From Isoptericola peretonis (GTDB lineage Bacteria; Actinomycetota; Actinomycetes; Actinomycetales; Cellulomonadaceae), in the NCBI GenBank assembly GCA_023241745.1, contig JALQCY010000003.1, positions 581,426 to 645,425 on the forward strand: a DNA stretch of 64,000 nt, written 5' to 3'. The notes under the pieces were generated by a model. The model worked only from the letters and a program-made list of their open reading frames with translations. It was not told where the DNA came from and ran no database searches. The position numbers were made by a program, and so were the translations under genes. The number at the start of each line of letters is the position of its first letter. The first letter of the stretch is position 1. Positions 25,213-34,265 of the stretch are shown here, one piece after another.

Positions 25213-26297
25213 GCGCGAACCCGACGGGCGGTGCCAGCGGCGCCGCGTACGCGCCGAACCCCGTGCCCGCCCCCGTGGTGGAGCCGGGCGAGTTCGTCTT
25301 CGCGGCGACCAGCCTGAACCACGGCCACGTGTACGGCATGTGCGAGGGCCTCGCGGGCGCCGGCGGCACGCTGAAGTGGGTCTACGACCCCGACCCGGCC
25401 AAGGTCGAGGTGATGCGGCAGAAGTTCCCCGACGTGCGGGTGGCGCGCAGCGAGGCCGAGATCCTCGACGACGCCGAGGTGCGCCTCGTCGCCGGAGCCG
25501 CCGTGACGTCCGAGCGGGCCGCGCTGGGCCTGCGGGTCATCGAGGCGGGCAAGGACTACTTCACGGACAAGGCGCCGCTGACCACGCTCGACCAGCTCGC
25601 CGCCGCCCGCGAGGCCACCGCGCGCACCGGGCAGAAGTACGCCGTCTACTACTCCGAGCGCATCCACGTCGAGGCCGCCGTGCTCGCGGAGCAGCTCGTG
25701 GACCGGGGCGCGATCGGCCGGGTGCTGCAGGTCATCGGGCTCGGCCCGCACCGGCTCGGCACCGGCCGCCCCGACTGGTTCTTCGAGAAGGAGAGGTACG
25801 GCGGCATCCTCTGCGACATCGGCAGCCACAACTTCGACCAGATGCTGCACTACGCCGGGGCCAAGGACGCGGAGATCAGCCACGCCGCGATCGCGAACTA
25901 CCACCACCCCGACCACCCGGAGCTGGACGACTTCGGCGAGGCCGGCATCGTCATGGACAACGGCGCCACCGGGTACTGCCGCGTCGACTGGTTCACGCCG
26001 GACGGCCTCAGCACCTGGGGCGACGGGCGCACCGTCATCCTCGGCACCGAGGGGTACATCGAGCTGCGCAAGTACGTGAACGTCGGCACCGGCGAGGGCG
26101 GCGGGCACGTGTTCCTCGTCGACGGCGAGGGCGAGCACCACCTGGTGGCGGACGGACAGGTCGGGTTCCCGTACTTCGGGCGGCTCATCCTCGACTGCCT
26201 GGAGCGCACCGAGAACGCGATGACGCAGGAGCACGCGTTCAAGGCGGCCGAGCTCAGCGTGCTCGCGCAGCGGCAGGCGCGCCTGCTCACCCCCTGA
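25209..26297 (+). CDS. Second Gfo/Idh/MocA family oxidoreductase
   Basis: 362 aa. The ATG overlaps the previous stop (ATGA). About 30 N-terminal residues are Ala/Pro/Gly-rich. The nucleotide-binding strand is FVFAATSLNHGHVYGMCEG, an atypical Rossmann start without GxGxxG, as seen in the subgroup with LNHxHV. TDKAPLTTLDQL replaces the usual EKP motif, and GGILCDIGSHNFDQMLHYAG is the catalytic D-x3-H region. This subgroup is often paired with a classic family member in sugar catabolic operons. A hairpin follows at 26306-26343. Confidence 0.85.
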   Translation: MSANPTGGASGAAYAPNPVPAPVVEPGEFVFAATSLNHGHVYGMCEGLAGAGGTLKWVYDPDPAKVEVMRQKFPDVRVARSEAEILDDAEVRLVAGAAVTSERAALGLRVIEAGKDYFTDKAPLTTLDQLAAAREATARTGQKYAVYYSERIHVEAAVLAEQLVDRGAIGRVLQVIGLGPHRLGTGRPDWFFEKERYGGILCDIGSHNFDQMLHYAGAKDAEISHAAIANYHHPDHPELDDFGEAGIVMDNGATGYCRVDWFTPDGLSTWGDGRTVILGTEGYIELRKYVNVGTGEGGGHVFLVDGEGEHHLVADGQVGFPYFGRLILDCLERTENAMTQEHAFKAAELSVLAQRQARLLTP

Positions 26298-26305
26298 CCC
26301 CGCGG

Positions 26306-26343
26306 GTCGGGCCCGCCGGGACCGAGATCCCGACAGGCCCGAC
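26306..26343. terminator. Bidirectional hairpin between convergent genes
   Basis: Outer arms GTCGGGCC and GGCCCGAC and inner arms CGGGA and TCCCG form an interrupted stem around CCGAGA. It lies between the oxidoreductase stop and the convergent ScyD-like gene, so it can end both transcripts. Confidence 0.6.
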
Positions 26344-26359
26344 CGCGTGGGCGTGGGCG

Positions 26360-27508
26360 TCAGCGATGCCCGTGGTGGTGCTTCGCGTGCAGGTCGATGC
26401 TGACGAGACGGCCCTGCGGCGGGTCTGTCGGCCCGGCCGTCGGGTCGAAGGCGTTCGCCGTGGCGAGCAGGCCCTTGCCGGACCACTCGACGGCGCCCGG
26501 CGAGGCGAGCTCGACGACGGTGCGACCGGCGCCGTGCCTGACCTTCGAGATCTCGCCGCCGAACATCTCGGCGACGTAGACGTCGCCCTGCGGCGAGACG
26601 GCGAGGTTGGTGGCGCCCAGGAAGCCCTTGGCGACCTGGCGCGTCGAGCCCCACCACGGGTTCACCGTGTAGACGGCGCCCCGTGCTCCGAGGCTCGGGT
26701 CCTCCGGCCCGCCCGGCAGCGTGGTCACGTAGAGCTGGCCGCGCGGGCCGACCTCGACGTCCGTGGGCACGGGCTCGAACCAGTACGTCCGGCCGACCGC
26801 GCAGTCGGGGAGCCCGGCCGCCGCGGCGGCCTCGGCGGTGACACGGGCAGGCTGCGCAGGCAGCACCGCCACGGTGCGGACCTTGCCACGCTCGCTCACC
26901 GACACGATCGCGTTCATGCCGGCGTCCGCCACGTACGTCGTGCCGTGCTTCGTCGTGGTGGCGTACGGGTGCGAGTCCTGGATGCCCTGGTACTTCCCGG
27001 GCATCTCCGCCGGGAACTGGTCCAGGCACGACTTCGGGGCGTGCCGCAGGCCGTAGGTGACCTTGCCGTCCGGGTTCTTCCGGTTCTCGTACGCGCGCAG
27101 GTCGGCGAGGGTGCGCGCCTGCCCGGTCGGGTTGCCCCACCGGTCCAGGCGGAGGGTCTTGACGCTCGACGCCACCGGGCCCGCCTCCGGGTCGATGAGG
27201 GTCTCGGTGAAGGTGAGCTTCCGGTCGCGGTAGGACACGCCGCCGACCTCCTCGCCGTTCGCGGACGTGTACAGCACGGACGCGCGGCCGCGCCTGTCCA
27301 CCTCGGTGAGCATGCCGGCGAAGTTCTGGGTGACGTAGGAGGTGCCCCGGGCGCCGACCGCGGCGCTGAGGGGGCTGACGAGGCCGGTCGCCACGTCGGT
27401 GACGGTCGGAGGCTTCGGGGTGGGCTTGCCGCCGTGGGCCAGGGCGGGACTCGCGGCGAGCAGCAACGCCGTCGTTGCTGCGGCTACCGCGGTGATGACG
27501 CGTCTCAT
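26360..27508 (-). CDS. Secreted ScyD/ScyE-like beta-propeller protein
   Basis: 382 aa. A signal peptide occupies residues 1-28 (MRRVITAVAAATTALLLAAS, cleavage after ALA). The rest is an NHL/SMP-30-like propeller: repeated PxG-x-LYV and GDVYVAEMF-type blades, and GATNLAVSPQGDVYVAEMFGG matching the ScyD/ScyE family. In cyanobacteria ScyD and ScyE belong to the scytonemin cluster, but in actinobacteria they occur alone with unknown function. The C-terminus is His-rich (HAKHHHGHR), possibly metal-binding. The upstream in-frame extension was rejected because the signal peptide begins here. Confidence 0.8.
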   Translation of the reverse strand: MRRVITAVAAATTALLLAASPALAHGGKPTPKPPTVTDVATGLVSPLSAAVGARGTSYVTQNFAGMLTEVDRRGRASVLYTSANGEEVGGVSYRDRKLTFTETLIDPEAGPVASSVKTLRLDRWGNPTGQARTLADLRAYENRKNPDGKVTYGLRHAPKSCLDQFPAEMPGKYQGIQDSHPYATTTKHGTTYVADAGMNAIVSVSERGKVRTVAVLPAQPARVTAEAAAAAGLPDCAVGRTYWFEPVPTDVEVGPRGQLYVTTLPGGPEDPSLGARGAVYTVNPWWGSTRQVAKGFLGATNLAVSPQGDVYVAEMFGGEISKVRHGAGRTVVELASPGAVEWSGKGLLATANAFDPTAGPTDPPQGRLVSIDLHAKHHHGHR

Positions 27509-27820
27509 GAGTGCTCCAGGTTGCCGCCCGGCTCGCGACCCGGCGCGGTGCGCGACGGTGGGCCGGGCAATGGGGGACAGCGGGTCGACGGAGGACATCG
27601 ACAGTGGCGCGCGCCGGGGGAGGCGGTGCGTCGACGACCGGCTCGGCGCCGGACGGTCACGGCTGTCCTCGGTGAGCACGTCACGCTCGGTGGTGAGCAC
27701 AGCACTCACCACAGTGCGACCGGTCCGGAGCAGTCGCCACACGCGGGCCGGGTCGGAGCGGGTGAGAAATCCGGATGGATGCCCAGGTCAGCGGCCTAGG
27801 ACGGTCGTCGCGGGCGACGG
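27509..27820. promoter_or_regulatory. Gene-free stretch with a palindrome upstream of the ScyD-like gene
   Basis: About 310 bp with no convincing coding frame. It contains TGGTGAG (27691-27697) and CTCACCA (27705-27711), perfect arms around 7 nt, preceded by a second GGTGAGCAC at 27671. This could be an operator for the minus-strand ScyD-like gene, although it is 180 bp from the start codon. Nothing else stands out. Confidence 0.35.
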
Positions 27821-29080
27821 TCAGCGGATCGCGAGGTCCACCCGGACGAGCCGGTGGTCGCTGGAGGGGAACGGGTAGACGCCGGTGAGCCGCGACAGCG
27901 GGTCGGCCTGCGTCGGCCAGAACACGCCGGCGTCGCGCACGCGCAGGTTCTTGGACGGCAGCACGTAGTCGGCCCGGAGGTTGCCCGGCGCGGTGTCCGC
28001 GAAGTCGGCGGTGTCGAGCGCGGGGTCGCCCTGGTGGGTCGCGTTGGCGCCGCCCTGCTGGGTCGCGGCCTCGACCGCGCCGTCGGACGTGGGCTGCGGG
28101 TCCGTGATCCGCGGGTGGTCGAGGAGCTGGTCGATCGCCGCGTCCACCGAGTCCCCGTCGAGGGGGTCGGCGTTCTGGTCGCCGAGGACGACGAACCGCG
28201 CGCCGGGCGTCAGGCCGCCACGACGCCCCTCGTCGTCGTACACGTAGCGCGACGCCTTGCCCGGGGTGACGTAGTCCGCCCAGAAGCGGATCTCGTCGTG
28301 GTTGCGGCGGCCGTTGCGGTCCTCCGGGCCGTCGAACGTGGGCGGCGTCGGGTGCGAGGCGAGCACGTGCACGGTCTGGCGGCCGACACGCACCGGCACG
28401 TCCCAGTGCGACTTGGAGGACAGCCGCACGACGTCGAGCTCGGCGGGCGAGAACCAGTCGGCGGGCTCCGGGGTGGCCGGGTCGTCGGGCAGCAGCGCGC
28501 CCGGCATGTCCTTCCACAGGAAGTGCTGGAACGTGCGGACGTTCCGGGTGTCGATCGGGTACTTCGACAGCACGACCATCCCGTACTGCCCCTCGAACTC
28601 GCCGAAGCCGAACGCGTCGTCGCCGCCGCCCACCCGGCCGTCGTTGTTCAGGTCGAAGCCGCTGGGCACCCCGGTGTTCGACGGGGCCGAGTACGCGTAG
28701 CGGTAGCGCACCGGGTCGGCGCCGCCCTGGGACACCTCGAGGTAGTTCTCACGGAAGAGGTCCACGCTCGCACGGGCGTCGTCGTGGTCGAACTCGTTGA
28801 GCAGGACGACGTCCGGGTCCGCCCGCTGGATGACCTCCGCGACCGTGCGAGCCTGCACGTCGTCGCCCGTCGACAGGTCCGCCTGCAGCTCGCCCTCCGT
28901 CGCCCGGTTGAGGGACAGGTTGTACGTCGCGACGCGCAGGGTCCGGTCGTGGGCTCCTCCGTGCCCGTGCCCGTTCCCGTGCCCGTTCCCGTGGGCGCTC
29001 GCGGCGAGCGGGGCGAGGACGAGCCCGGCGCCCAGGACGAGCGCGGTCGTGACGGTCACGGCGGGACGGCGAGAGGTCAT
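27821..29080 (-). CDS. Secreted endonuclease/exonuclease/phosphatase family protein
   Basis: 419 aa. A signal peptide (residues 1-28, ending ASA) is followed by a His/Gly repeat tract (HGNGHGNGHGHGGAH), then an EEP domain: TLRVATYNLSLNR opens it, VVLLNEFDHDD carries the metal-binding Glu, HVLASHPTPP the catalytic His, and VVLGDQNADP and SSDHRLVRVDL the remaining motifs. It probably acts outside the cell on nucleic acids or phosphoesters; the substrate is unknown. It lies in the same orientation as, and 312 bp upstream of, the secreted ScyD-like gene. Confidence 0.85.
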   Translation of the reverse strand: MTSRRPAVTVTTALVLGAGLVLAPLAASAHGNGHGNGHGHGGAHDRTLRVATYNLSLNRATEGELQADLSTGDDVQARTVAEVIQRADPDVVLLNEFDHDDARASVDLFRENYLEVSQGGADPVRYRYAYSAPSNTGVPSGFDLNNDGRVGGGDDAFGFGEFEGQYGMVVLSKYPIDTRNVRTFQHFLWKDMPGALLPDDPATPEPADWFSPAELDVVRLSSKSHWDVPVRVGRQTVHVLASHPTPPTFDGPEDRNGRRNHDEIRFWADYVTPGKASRYVYDDEGRRGGLTPGARFVVLGDQNADPLDGDSVDAAIDQLLDHPRITDPQPTSDGAVEAATQQGGANATHQGDPALDTADFADTAPGNLRADYVLPSKNLRVRDAGVFWPTQADPLSRLTGVYPFPSSDHRLVRVDLAIR

Positions 29081-29213
29081 GCCGTCACCGTAGGGACCGT
29101 GGGGTGCGCTGGGAAGAGGGTCGCGGCGACCTGTGGATGAACGGTCGGTGTCCACGGTGTCGAGGCGACCCGCACGACGGGCGGCTGTCGGTGGCGGGGA
29201 GCAGGGTGGGCAG

Positions 29214-30071
29214 ATGACCTCCCGCACCTACCCCCACGGCGTGCCGTGCTGGCTCGACCTCGAGACGCCCGCCGTCGACGCCGCCGTCGCGTTCTACGGC
29301 GCGTTGTTCGGCTGGCGGTTCACGGAGAAGCTGCCGCCGGGCGTGCCCGCGCGCTACGTGGTGGCGTCGCTGGACGGCACGGACGCGACCGCCGTCGCGG
29401 CGTTCGCCACCCCCGACCCGGCCGTCCCCGCCGAAGGTCCGCCCGCGTGGAACACGTACCTCGCGGTGGACGACGCCGAGGCGTCGGCGCGGCGGGTGAT
29501 CGAGCTCGGCGGGCAGGTCGTGACGCCGCCCGAGCAGGTGGGCCCGCCGGGGGCCGCAGCCGGCACGATGGTCCGCTTCCGCGACCCGCAGGGCGCCCCC
29601 GGCCGGCTGTGGCAGGCGGGCACGAGGCTCGGTGCGCAGGTGGTCAACGCGCCCGGCACGTGGAACTTCAGCGACCTGGTGACCCCCGACCCTGACGGCG
29701 CGCTCGCGTTCTACGGGGCTCTGCTCGGCTGGGAGGTCGACCCGCAGATCGCCATCGGCATGGCCCGCGTGCCCGGGTACGGCGACCACCTGGCCGCCAC
29801 GACCGACCCGGACATCCACGACCGCCAGGACGGTGTCGCCCCGCCCGGGTTCGCCGACGCCGTCGCCGGGATCGGGACGACGGACGGGCCGGCGCGCTGG
29901 TCGGTGGTCTTCGCCGTCGTCGACCGGGACGTCTCGGCCCAGGCGGCGCGGGACGCCGGCGGCACGGTGACGTCGACCGAGGAGAACGAGTGGGTGCGGA
30001 CGGCCTCCGTGCGCGACCCGCTCGGCGCCGAGCTGGTGCTGTCCCAGTTCGCGCCGCAGCACACCGGCTGA
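29214..30071 (+). CDS. Double-VOC (glyoxalase/bleomycin-resistance fold) protein
   Basis: 285 aa. Two tandem vicinal-oxygen-chelate modules: residues about 5-125 (GVPCWLDLETPAVDAAVAFYGALFGW) and about 140-280 (FSDLVTPDPDGALAFYGALLGW). Fused VOC proteins of this kind occur widely in actinobacteria, usually with unknown substrates (antibiotic binding, dioxygenase or isomerase roles are possible). ATG 29214 was chosen because the first VOC strand begins just after it. Divergent from the nuclease gene. Confidence 0.83.
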   Translation: MTSRTYPHGVPCWLDLETPAVDAAVAFYGALFGWRFTEKLPPGVPARYVVASLDGTDATAVAAFATPDPAVPAEGPPAWNTYLAVDDAEASARRVIELGGQVVTPPEQVGPPGAAAGTMVRFRDPQGAPGRLWQAGTRLGAQVVNAPGTWNFSDLVTPDPDGALAFYGALLGWEVDPQIAIGMARVPGYGDHLAATTDPDIHDRQDGVAPPGFADAVAGIGTTDGPARWSVVFAVVDRDVSAQAARDAGGTVTSTEENEWVRTASVRDPLGAELVLSQFAPQHTG

Positions 30072-30104
30072 CCGGACGTCACCGCACCGACCGGGAGGCG
30101 CGGG

Positions 30105-30890
<786 letters not shown>

Positions 30891-31084
30891 GACGCCACGC
30901 TAGCCGCCGTGGCAGGGTGTTCGCCTCGGTGACGCAGGACGAGGTCGTGCAGCCGCGGCTGGCCCCGGACGACGTCGACGCCGCCGCGGAAGCAGCGGAG
31001 CCTCGCGAGGTGCCTGCCGAGAGCGGTGCGCGTCGTGCACGAACACCAGGGCTGACCTGGGACGACGTCGCTCCGACGCGGGGT

Positions 31085-31157
31085 CGACACCACTCGGCGT
31101 CAAATTCTGACACCAGAATGACGTCAAAGGGCTTGCGGTGACACCATAGTGGTGTCA
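31085..31157. promoter_or_regulatory. Operator array TGACACCA for the ribbon-helix-helix regulator
   Basis: A perfect inverted repeat TGACACCA-TAG-TGGTGTCA (31139-31157) lies 10 bp before the regulator start. A second site with the same 8-3-8 geometry but an imperfect right arm lies at 31108-31126, and a weaker one (GACACC-N4-GGCGTC) at 31086-31101. GACACCA copies recur at 31735-31752 before the next gene. This clustering is typical of RHH autoregulation. Confidence 0.65.
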
Positions 31158-31167
31158 TAGTGAAGCC

Positions 31168-31692
31168 ATGGACCTCACGAGATACGTCGACGAGCTGCAG
31201 CAGCAGCTCGGCACCGCAGCCGCCGCCGGCGGCGACGAGGCACGGGAGCTGGCCTCCCGCCTGACCGCCCCGCTCGACGCCGCCGCCCGGCTGGTGCTGC
31301 TCGAGGCGCTGTCCGACGCGGCGGGGGAGATCTCCGCCGAGCTGGCTCCCGGCTCGGTCGACATCCGGCTGCGCGGCGGGTCGCCCGAGTTCGTCGTCGC
31401 GGCTCCCGCCCGCCCCGCCGCCGACGCGGTCCCCGCCCCCGAGACGGAGCCGGTCGTGCAGGCGGCGCCGAGCGTGGAGGCCGAGAGCGGCGCCACCACC
31501 CGCACCACCCTGCGCCTGCCGGACCACCTCAAGACGCAGGTCGAGACCGCCGCCGCCCGCGACGGCGTCTCCGTCAACACCTGGCTCGTGCGCGCGGTCG
31601 CCGCGGCGCTCGAGCAGTCCACCGGGCGTCCGGCCGTGCAGGCCCGTCCGCAGCAGCGCGGCTCCGGTCGCGTCACCGGCTGGGTGCGCTGA
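31168..31692 (+). CDS. HicB/Arc-like ribbon-helix-helix protein
   Basis: 174 aa. Residues about 1-85 form an alpha-helical and beta domain of the HicB-associated type (SDAAGEISAELAPGSVDIRLRGG). An Ala/Pro/Glu linker follows. Residues about 110-150 form an RHH DNA-binding unit (TTRTTLRLPDHLKTQVETAA, NTWLVRAVAAAL). No HicA toxin gene adjoins it; instead it leads an operon with a DUF4097 protein and an ABC exporter, so a repressor role is more likely than antitoxin. Palindromic TGACACCA sites upstream suggest autoregulation. Confidence 0.8.
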   Translation: MDLTRYVDELQQQLGTAAAAGGDEARELASRLTAPLDAAARLVLLEALSDAAGEISAELAPGSVDIRLRGGSPEFVVAAPARPAADAVPAPETEPVVQAAPSVEAESGATTRTTLRLPDHLKTQVETAAARDGVSVNTWLVRAVAAALEQSTGRPAVQARPQQRGSGRVTGWVR

Positions 31693-31768
31693 TCCCTTCG
31701 CGACATCCCGCTCCGCCGCACTCCCGTCCTCCCTGACACCACACCGACACCACTGTTGGAGCCCCGTC

Positions 31769-32608
31769 ATGCCCACTTTCCCCGCCCCCCAGCCCGTCCC
31801 CGTCCTGATCGACGTGCCGTTCGCCAACGTGCACGTGGTCGCCGGGGAGCGTGACGACGTCGTCGTCACCGTGCTGCCCACCAACGCCAAGTCCGGCAGC
31901 GTGCGCGCCGCGGAGTCGGTGCGCGTCGACCGGGACGGCGACGCCGTCTCGATCACGTACCCCGGCTCGTGGAAGCAGTACGTGCTGCCCTTCGCGGCCG
32001 GCACCGCCGACATCACCGTCGAGCTCCCCGAGGGCTCGGCGCTGAGCGGCAAGGTCGGCTCGCTCTACGCCGAGGGCGCCCTCGGCTCCGTCGACATGAC
32101 GCTGTCCGCAGGGAACGCCCGCGTGGACGACGTCGAGCGGCTGGACCTCAAGGTCTCCGCCGGCTCGGTGACCGCCGGCCGCGTCACGGGATCGCTCGAC
32201 GTGAAGGTCAGCGCCGGGTCCGTCTTCGTCGACGAGGTGTCGGGGAACGGCACGATCCGTGCCAGCAACGGCACCACGACTCTCGGCTCCCTCACCGGCA
32301 CCGTCGAGGTGCTCGGGGCGCACGGCGACATCGCGGTGAGCCGGGTGCGCGGCACCCTCACCGCCAAGTCCGCGCACGCCACCATCCGGGTCAACAACCT
32401 CGAGACCGGTGTCGCCACCCTCACGTCCTCCTTCGGGTCGATCGAGGTCGGGGTGCCCGAGGGCACCGCCGCCTACCTCGACGTCGCGTCGGAGAACGGC
32501 TCCGTCCGCAACCTGCTCACTCCCACCGAGGGGCCGGTCGACGACGAGGCCACCGCAGAGATCCACGCCAGCACCGGCTTCGGCGACGTCGTCGTCCGCC
32601 GGCCGTGA
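31769..32608 (+). CDS. DUF4097 beta-strand repeat protein
   Basis: 279 aa. Repetitive beta-helix-like protein with recurring SAGS/SAGN turns: DLKVSAGSVTAGRVTG, DVKVSAGSVFVDEVSG, TLTAKSAHATIRVNNLE. This fits DUF4097/DUF4098 proteins, related to bactofilin/adhesin-like folds. There is no signal peptide, so it is cytoplasmic or on the inner face. Family members commonly sit beside ABC exporters or PspC regulators. It lies between the RHH regulator and DrrA-type ATPase genes. Its molecular role is unknown. Confidence 0.82.
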   Translation: MPTFPAPQPVPVLIDVPFANVHVVAGERDDVVVTVLPTNAKSGSVRAAESVRVDRDGDAVSITYPGSWKQYVLPFAAGTADITVELPEGSALSGKVGSLYAEGALGSVDMTLSAGNARVDDVERLDLKVSAGSVTAGRVTGSLDVKVSAGSVFVDEVSGNGTIRASNGTTTLGSLTGTVEVLGAHGDIAVSRVRGTLTAKSAHATIRVNNLETGVATLTSSFGSIEVGVPEGTAAYLDVASENGSVRNLLTPTEGPVDDEATAEIHASTGFGDVVVRRP

Positions 32609-32639
32609 AGCACCCGTACCAGGAAACGGAGAACCGGAC

Positions 32640-33437
32640 ATGACCACCGCCCAGTCACAGACCGCGGCCCGCGGGCCCGCCATCCAGGTCCAAGGCGTCC
32701 AGAAGTCGTTCGGCGAGCTGCAGGTGCTGCGCGGCGTCGACTTCGACGTCGCGGCCGGGAGCATCTTCGCGCTCCTCGGCTCCAACGGCGCCGGCAAGAC
32801 CACGCTCGTGCGGATCCTGTCGACGCTGCTCAAGGCCGACGCGGGAACCGCCACCGTGCACGGCTTCGACGTCGCCGCGAAGCCTGGCGACGTGCGCGAG
32901 TCGATCAGCCTGACCGGCCAGTTCGCCGCCGTCGACGAGATCCTCACCGGTCGCGAGAACCTCGTGCTCGTCGCCAGGCTGCGCCACCTGGCCGACCCGG
33001 GGGCCGTCGCCGACGAGCTGCTCGCGCGCTTCTCGCTCACGGAGGCCGGCGGGCGCCGGGCCGGGACCTACTCCGGCGGCATGCGGCGTCGGCTCGACAT
33101 CGCGATGAGCCTCATCGGCGACCCGCCGATCATCTTCCTCGACGAGCCCACGACCGGCCTCGACCCGCAGGCGCGGATCGAGGTCTGGGAGACCGTCAAG
33201 AAGCTGGCCCAGGGCGGCACCACCGTGCTGCTCACCACGCAGTACCTCGACGAGGCCGAGCAGCTCGCCGACCGGATCGCCATCCTGCACCAGGGAACGA
33301 TCATCCAGAACGGCACCCTCGCCGAGCTCAAGCAGCTCCTCCCGCCCGCCAAGGTCGAGTACGTCGAGAAGCAGCCGTCCCTCGAGGACGTCTTCCTCTC
33401 GCTCGTCGGTGCGACCGGTACCGAGAAGGAATCCTGA
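32640..33437 (+). CDS. DrrA-type ABC exporter ATP-binding protein
   Basis: 265 aa. Walker A is GSNGAGKTTLV, the signature YSGGMRRRLDIAMSL and Walker B IIFLDEPTTGLDP. The C-terminal segment PSLEDVFLSLVGATG is the daunorubicin-resistance (DrrA) family ending. Energises a two-component exporter of drugs, lipids or membrane-damaging compounds. ATG at 32640 follows GGAAACGGAGAA. Coupled to the permease by a 1-bp overlap (TGATG). Confidence 0.9.
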   Translation: MTTAQSQTAARGPAIQVQGVQKSFGELQVLRGVDFDVAAGSIFALLGSNGAGKTTLVRILSTLLKADAGTATVHGFDVAAKPGDVRESISLTGQFAAVDEILTGRENLVLVARLRHLADPGAVADELLARFSLTEAGGRRAGTYSGGMRRRLDIAMSLIGDPPIIFLDEPTTGLDPQARIEVWETVKKLAQGGTTVLLTTQYLDEAEQLADRIAILHQGTIIQNGTLAELKQLLPPAKVEYVEKQPSLEDVFLSLVGATGTEKES

Positions 33438-34201
33438 TGACCACCCACGCCATTGCCGACACCCGCACCCTCACCGGCCGGTCGCTGCGCCACATCCTGC
33501 GTAGCCCGGACACGATCATCACCACCGCGGTCACGCCGATCGCGCTGATGCTCATCTTCGTCTACGTCTTCGGCGGTGCCATCAACACCGGGACCGACGA
33601 GTCGTACATCAACTACATGCTGCCCGGCATCCTGCTGATCACCGTGGCGTCCGGCATCGCGTACACCGCGTACCGGCTGTTCCTCGACATGCAGGGCGGC
33701 ATCTTCGAGCGGTTCCAGTCGATGCCGATCGCGCGGTCGAGCGTGCTGTGGGGACACGTCCTCACGTCCCTCGTCTCCAACCTGGTCTCGGTCGCGATCG
33801 TCATCGCGGTCGCGTTCGTCATGGGCTTCCGCACCGGGGCGTCCTTCGGGGCCTGGCTGGCCGTCGCCGGCATCCTGGCCCTGTTCACCCTCGCCCTCAC
33901 CTGGCTGGCCGTGATCGCCGGCCTCTCGGCGAAGACGGTCGACGGCGCGAGCGCCTTCAGCTACCCGCTGATCTTCCTGCCGTTCATCAGCTCGGCGTTC
34001 GTGCCCACGGACACGATGCCCGCCCCGGTCGCCTGGTTCGCCGAGAACCAGCCCGTGACGTCCATCGTCAACTCGATCCGGGCGCTGTTCGCCGAGCAGC
34101 CCGTCGGAAACGACATCTGGATCGCACTCGCGTGGCTGGTCGGCATCTTCGTGGTCGCCTACGCGTTCGCGGTCGCCGCCTACCGCCGCCGCCTCAGCTG
34201 A
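33437..34201 (+). CDS. DrrB-type ABC-2 exporter permease
   Basis: 254 aa. ABC2_membrane protein with six hydrophobic spans; YINYMLPGILLITVASG and GIFERFQSMPIARSSVLWG are the family's central motifs, and the loop NQPVTSIVNSIRALF is typical of the C-terminal half. Works with the ATPase encoded just upstream as a 2+2 exporter. Last gene of the RHH-DUF4097-ABC operon, followed by a strong hairpin. Confidence 0.9.
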   Translation: MTTHAIADTRTLTGRSLRHILRSPDTIITTAVTPIALMLIFVYVFGGAINTGTDESYINYMLPGILLITVASGIAYTAYRLFLDMQGGIFERFQSMPIARSSVLWGHVLTSLVSNLVSVAIVIAVAFVMGFRTGASFGAWLAVAGILALFTLALTWLAVIAGLSAKTVDGASAFSYPLIFLPFISSAFVPTDTMPAPVAWFAENQPVTSIVNSIRALFAEQPVGNDIWIALAWLVGIFVVAYAFAVAAYRRRLS

Positions 34202-34210
34202 TCGTGCGGT

Positions 34211-34257
34211 CGCCGGTCGAGCCCGTCGAAACCTGGTTTCGACGGGCTCGACCGGCG
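34211..34257. terminator. Long perfect hairpin, bidirectional terminator or dispersed palindrome
   Basis: A 23-bp perfect stem (34211-34233 and 34235-34257) with one central base, containing GTCGAGCCCGTCGAAACC and its complement. It separates convergent genes. Similar GGTTTCGAC-type palindromes are common between genes in Micrococcales genomes (my recollection), so it may be a dispersed terminator-like repeat. Confidence 0.7.
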
Positions 34258-34265
34258 TCGTCGTC

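Noticed and set aside
31168..31692. HicB-like protein considered as the antitoxin of a HicAB pair
   Set aside because: No HicA-sized gene lies within the gaps on either side, and the operon continues into a DUF4097 protein and an ABC exporter.
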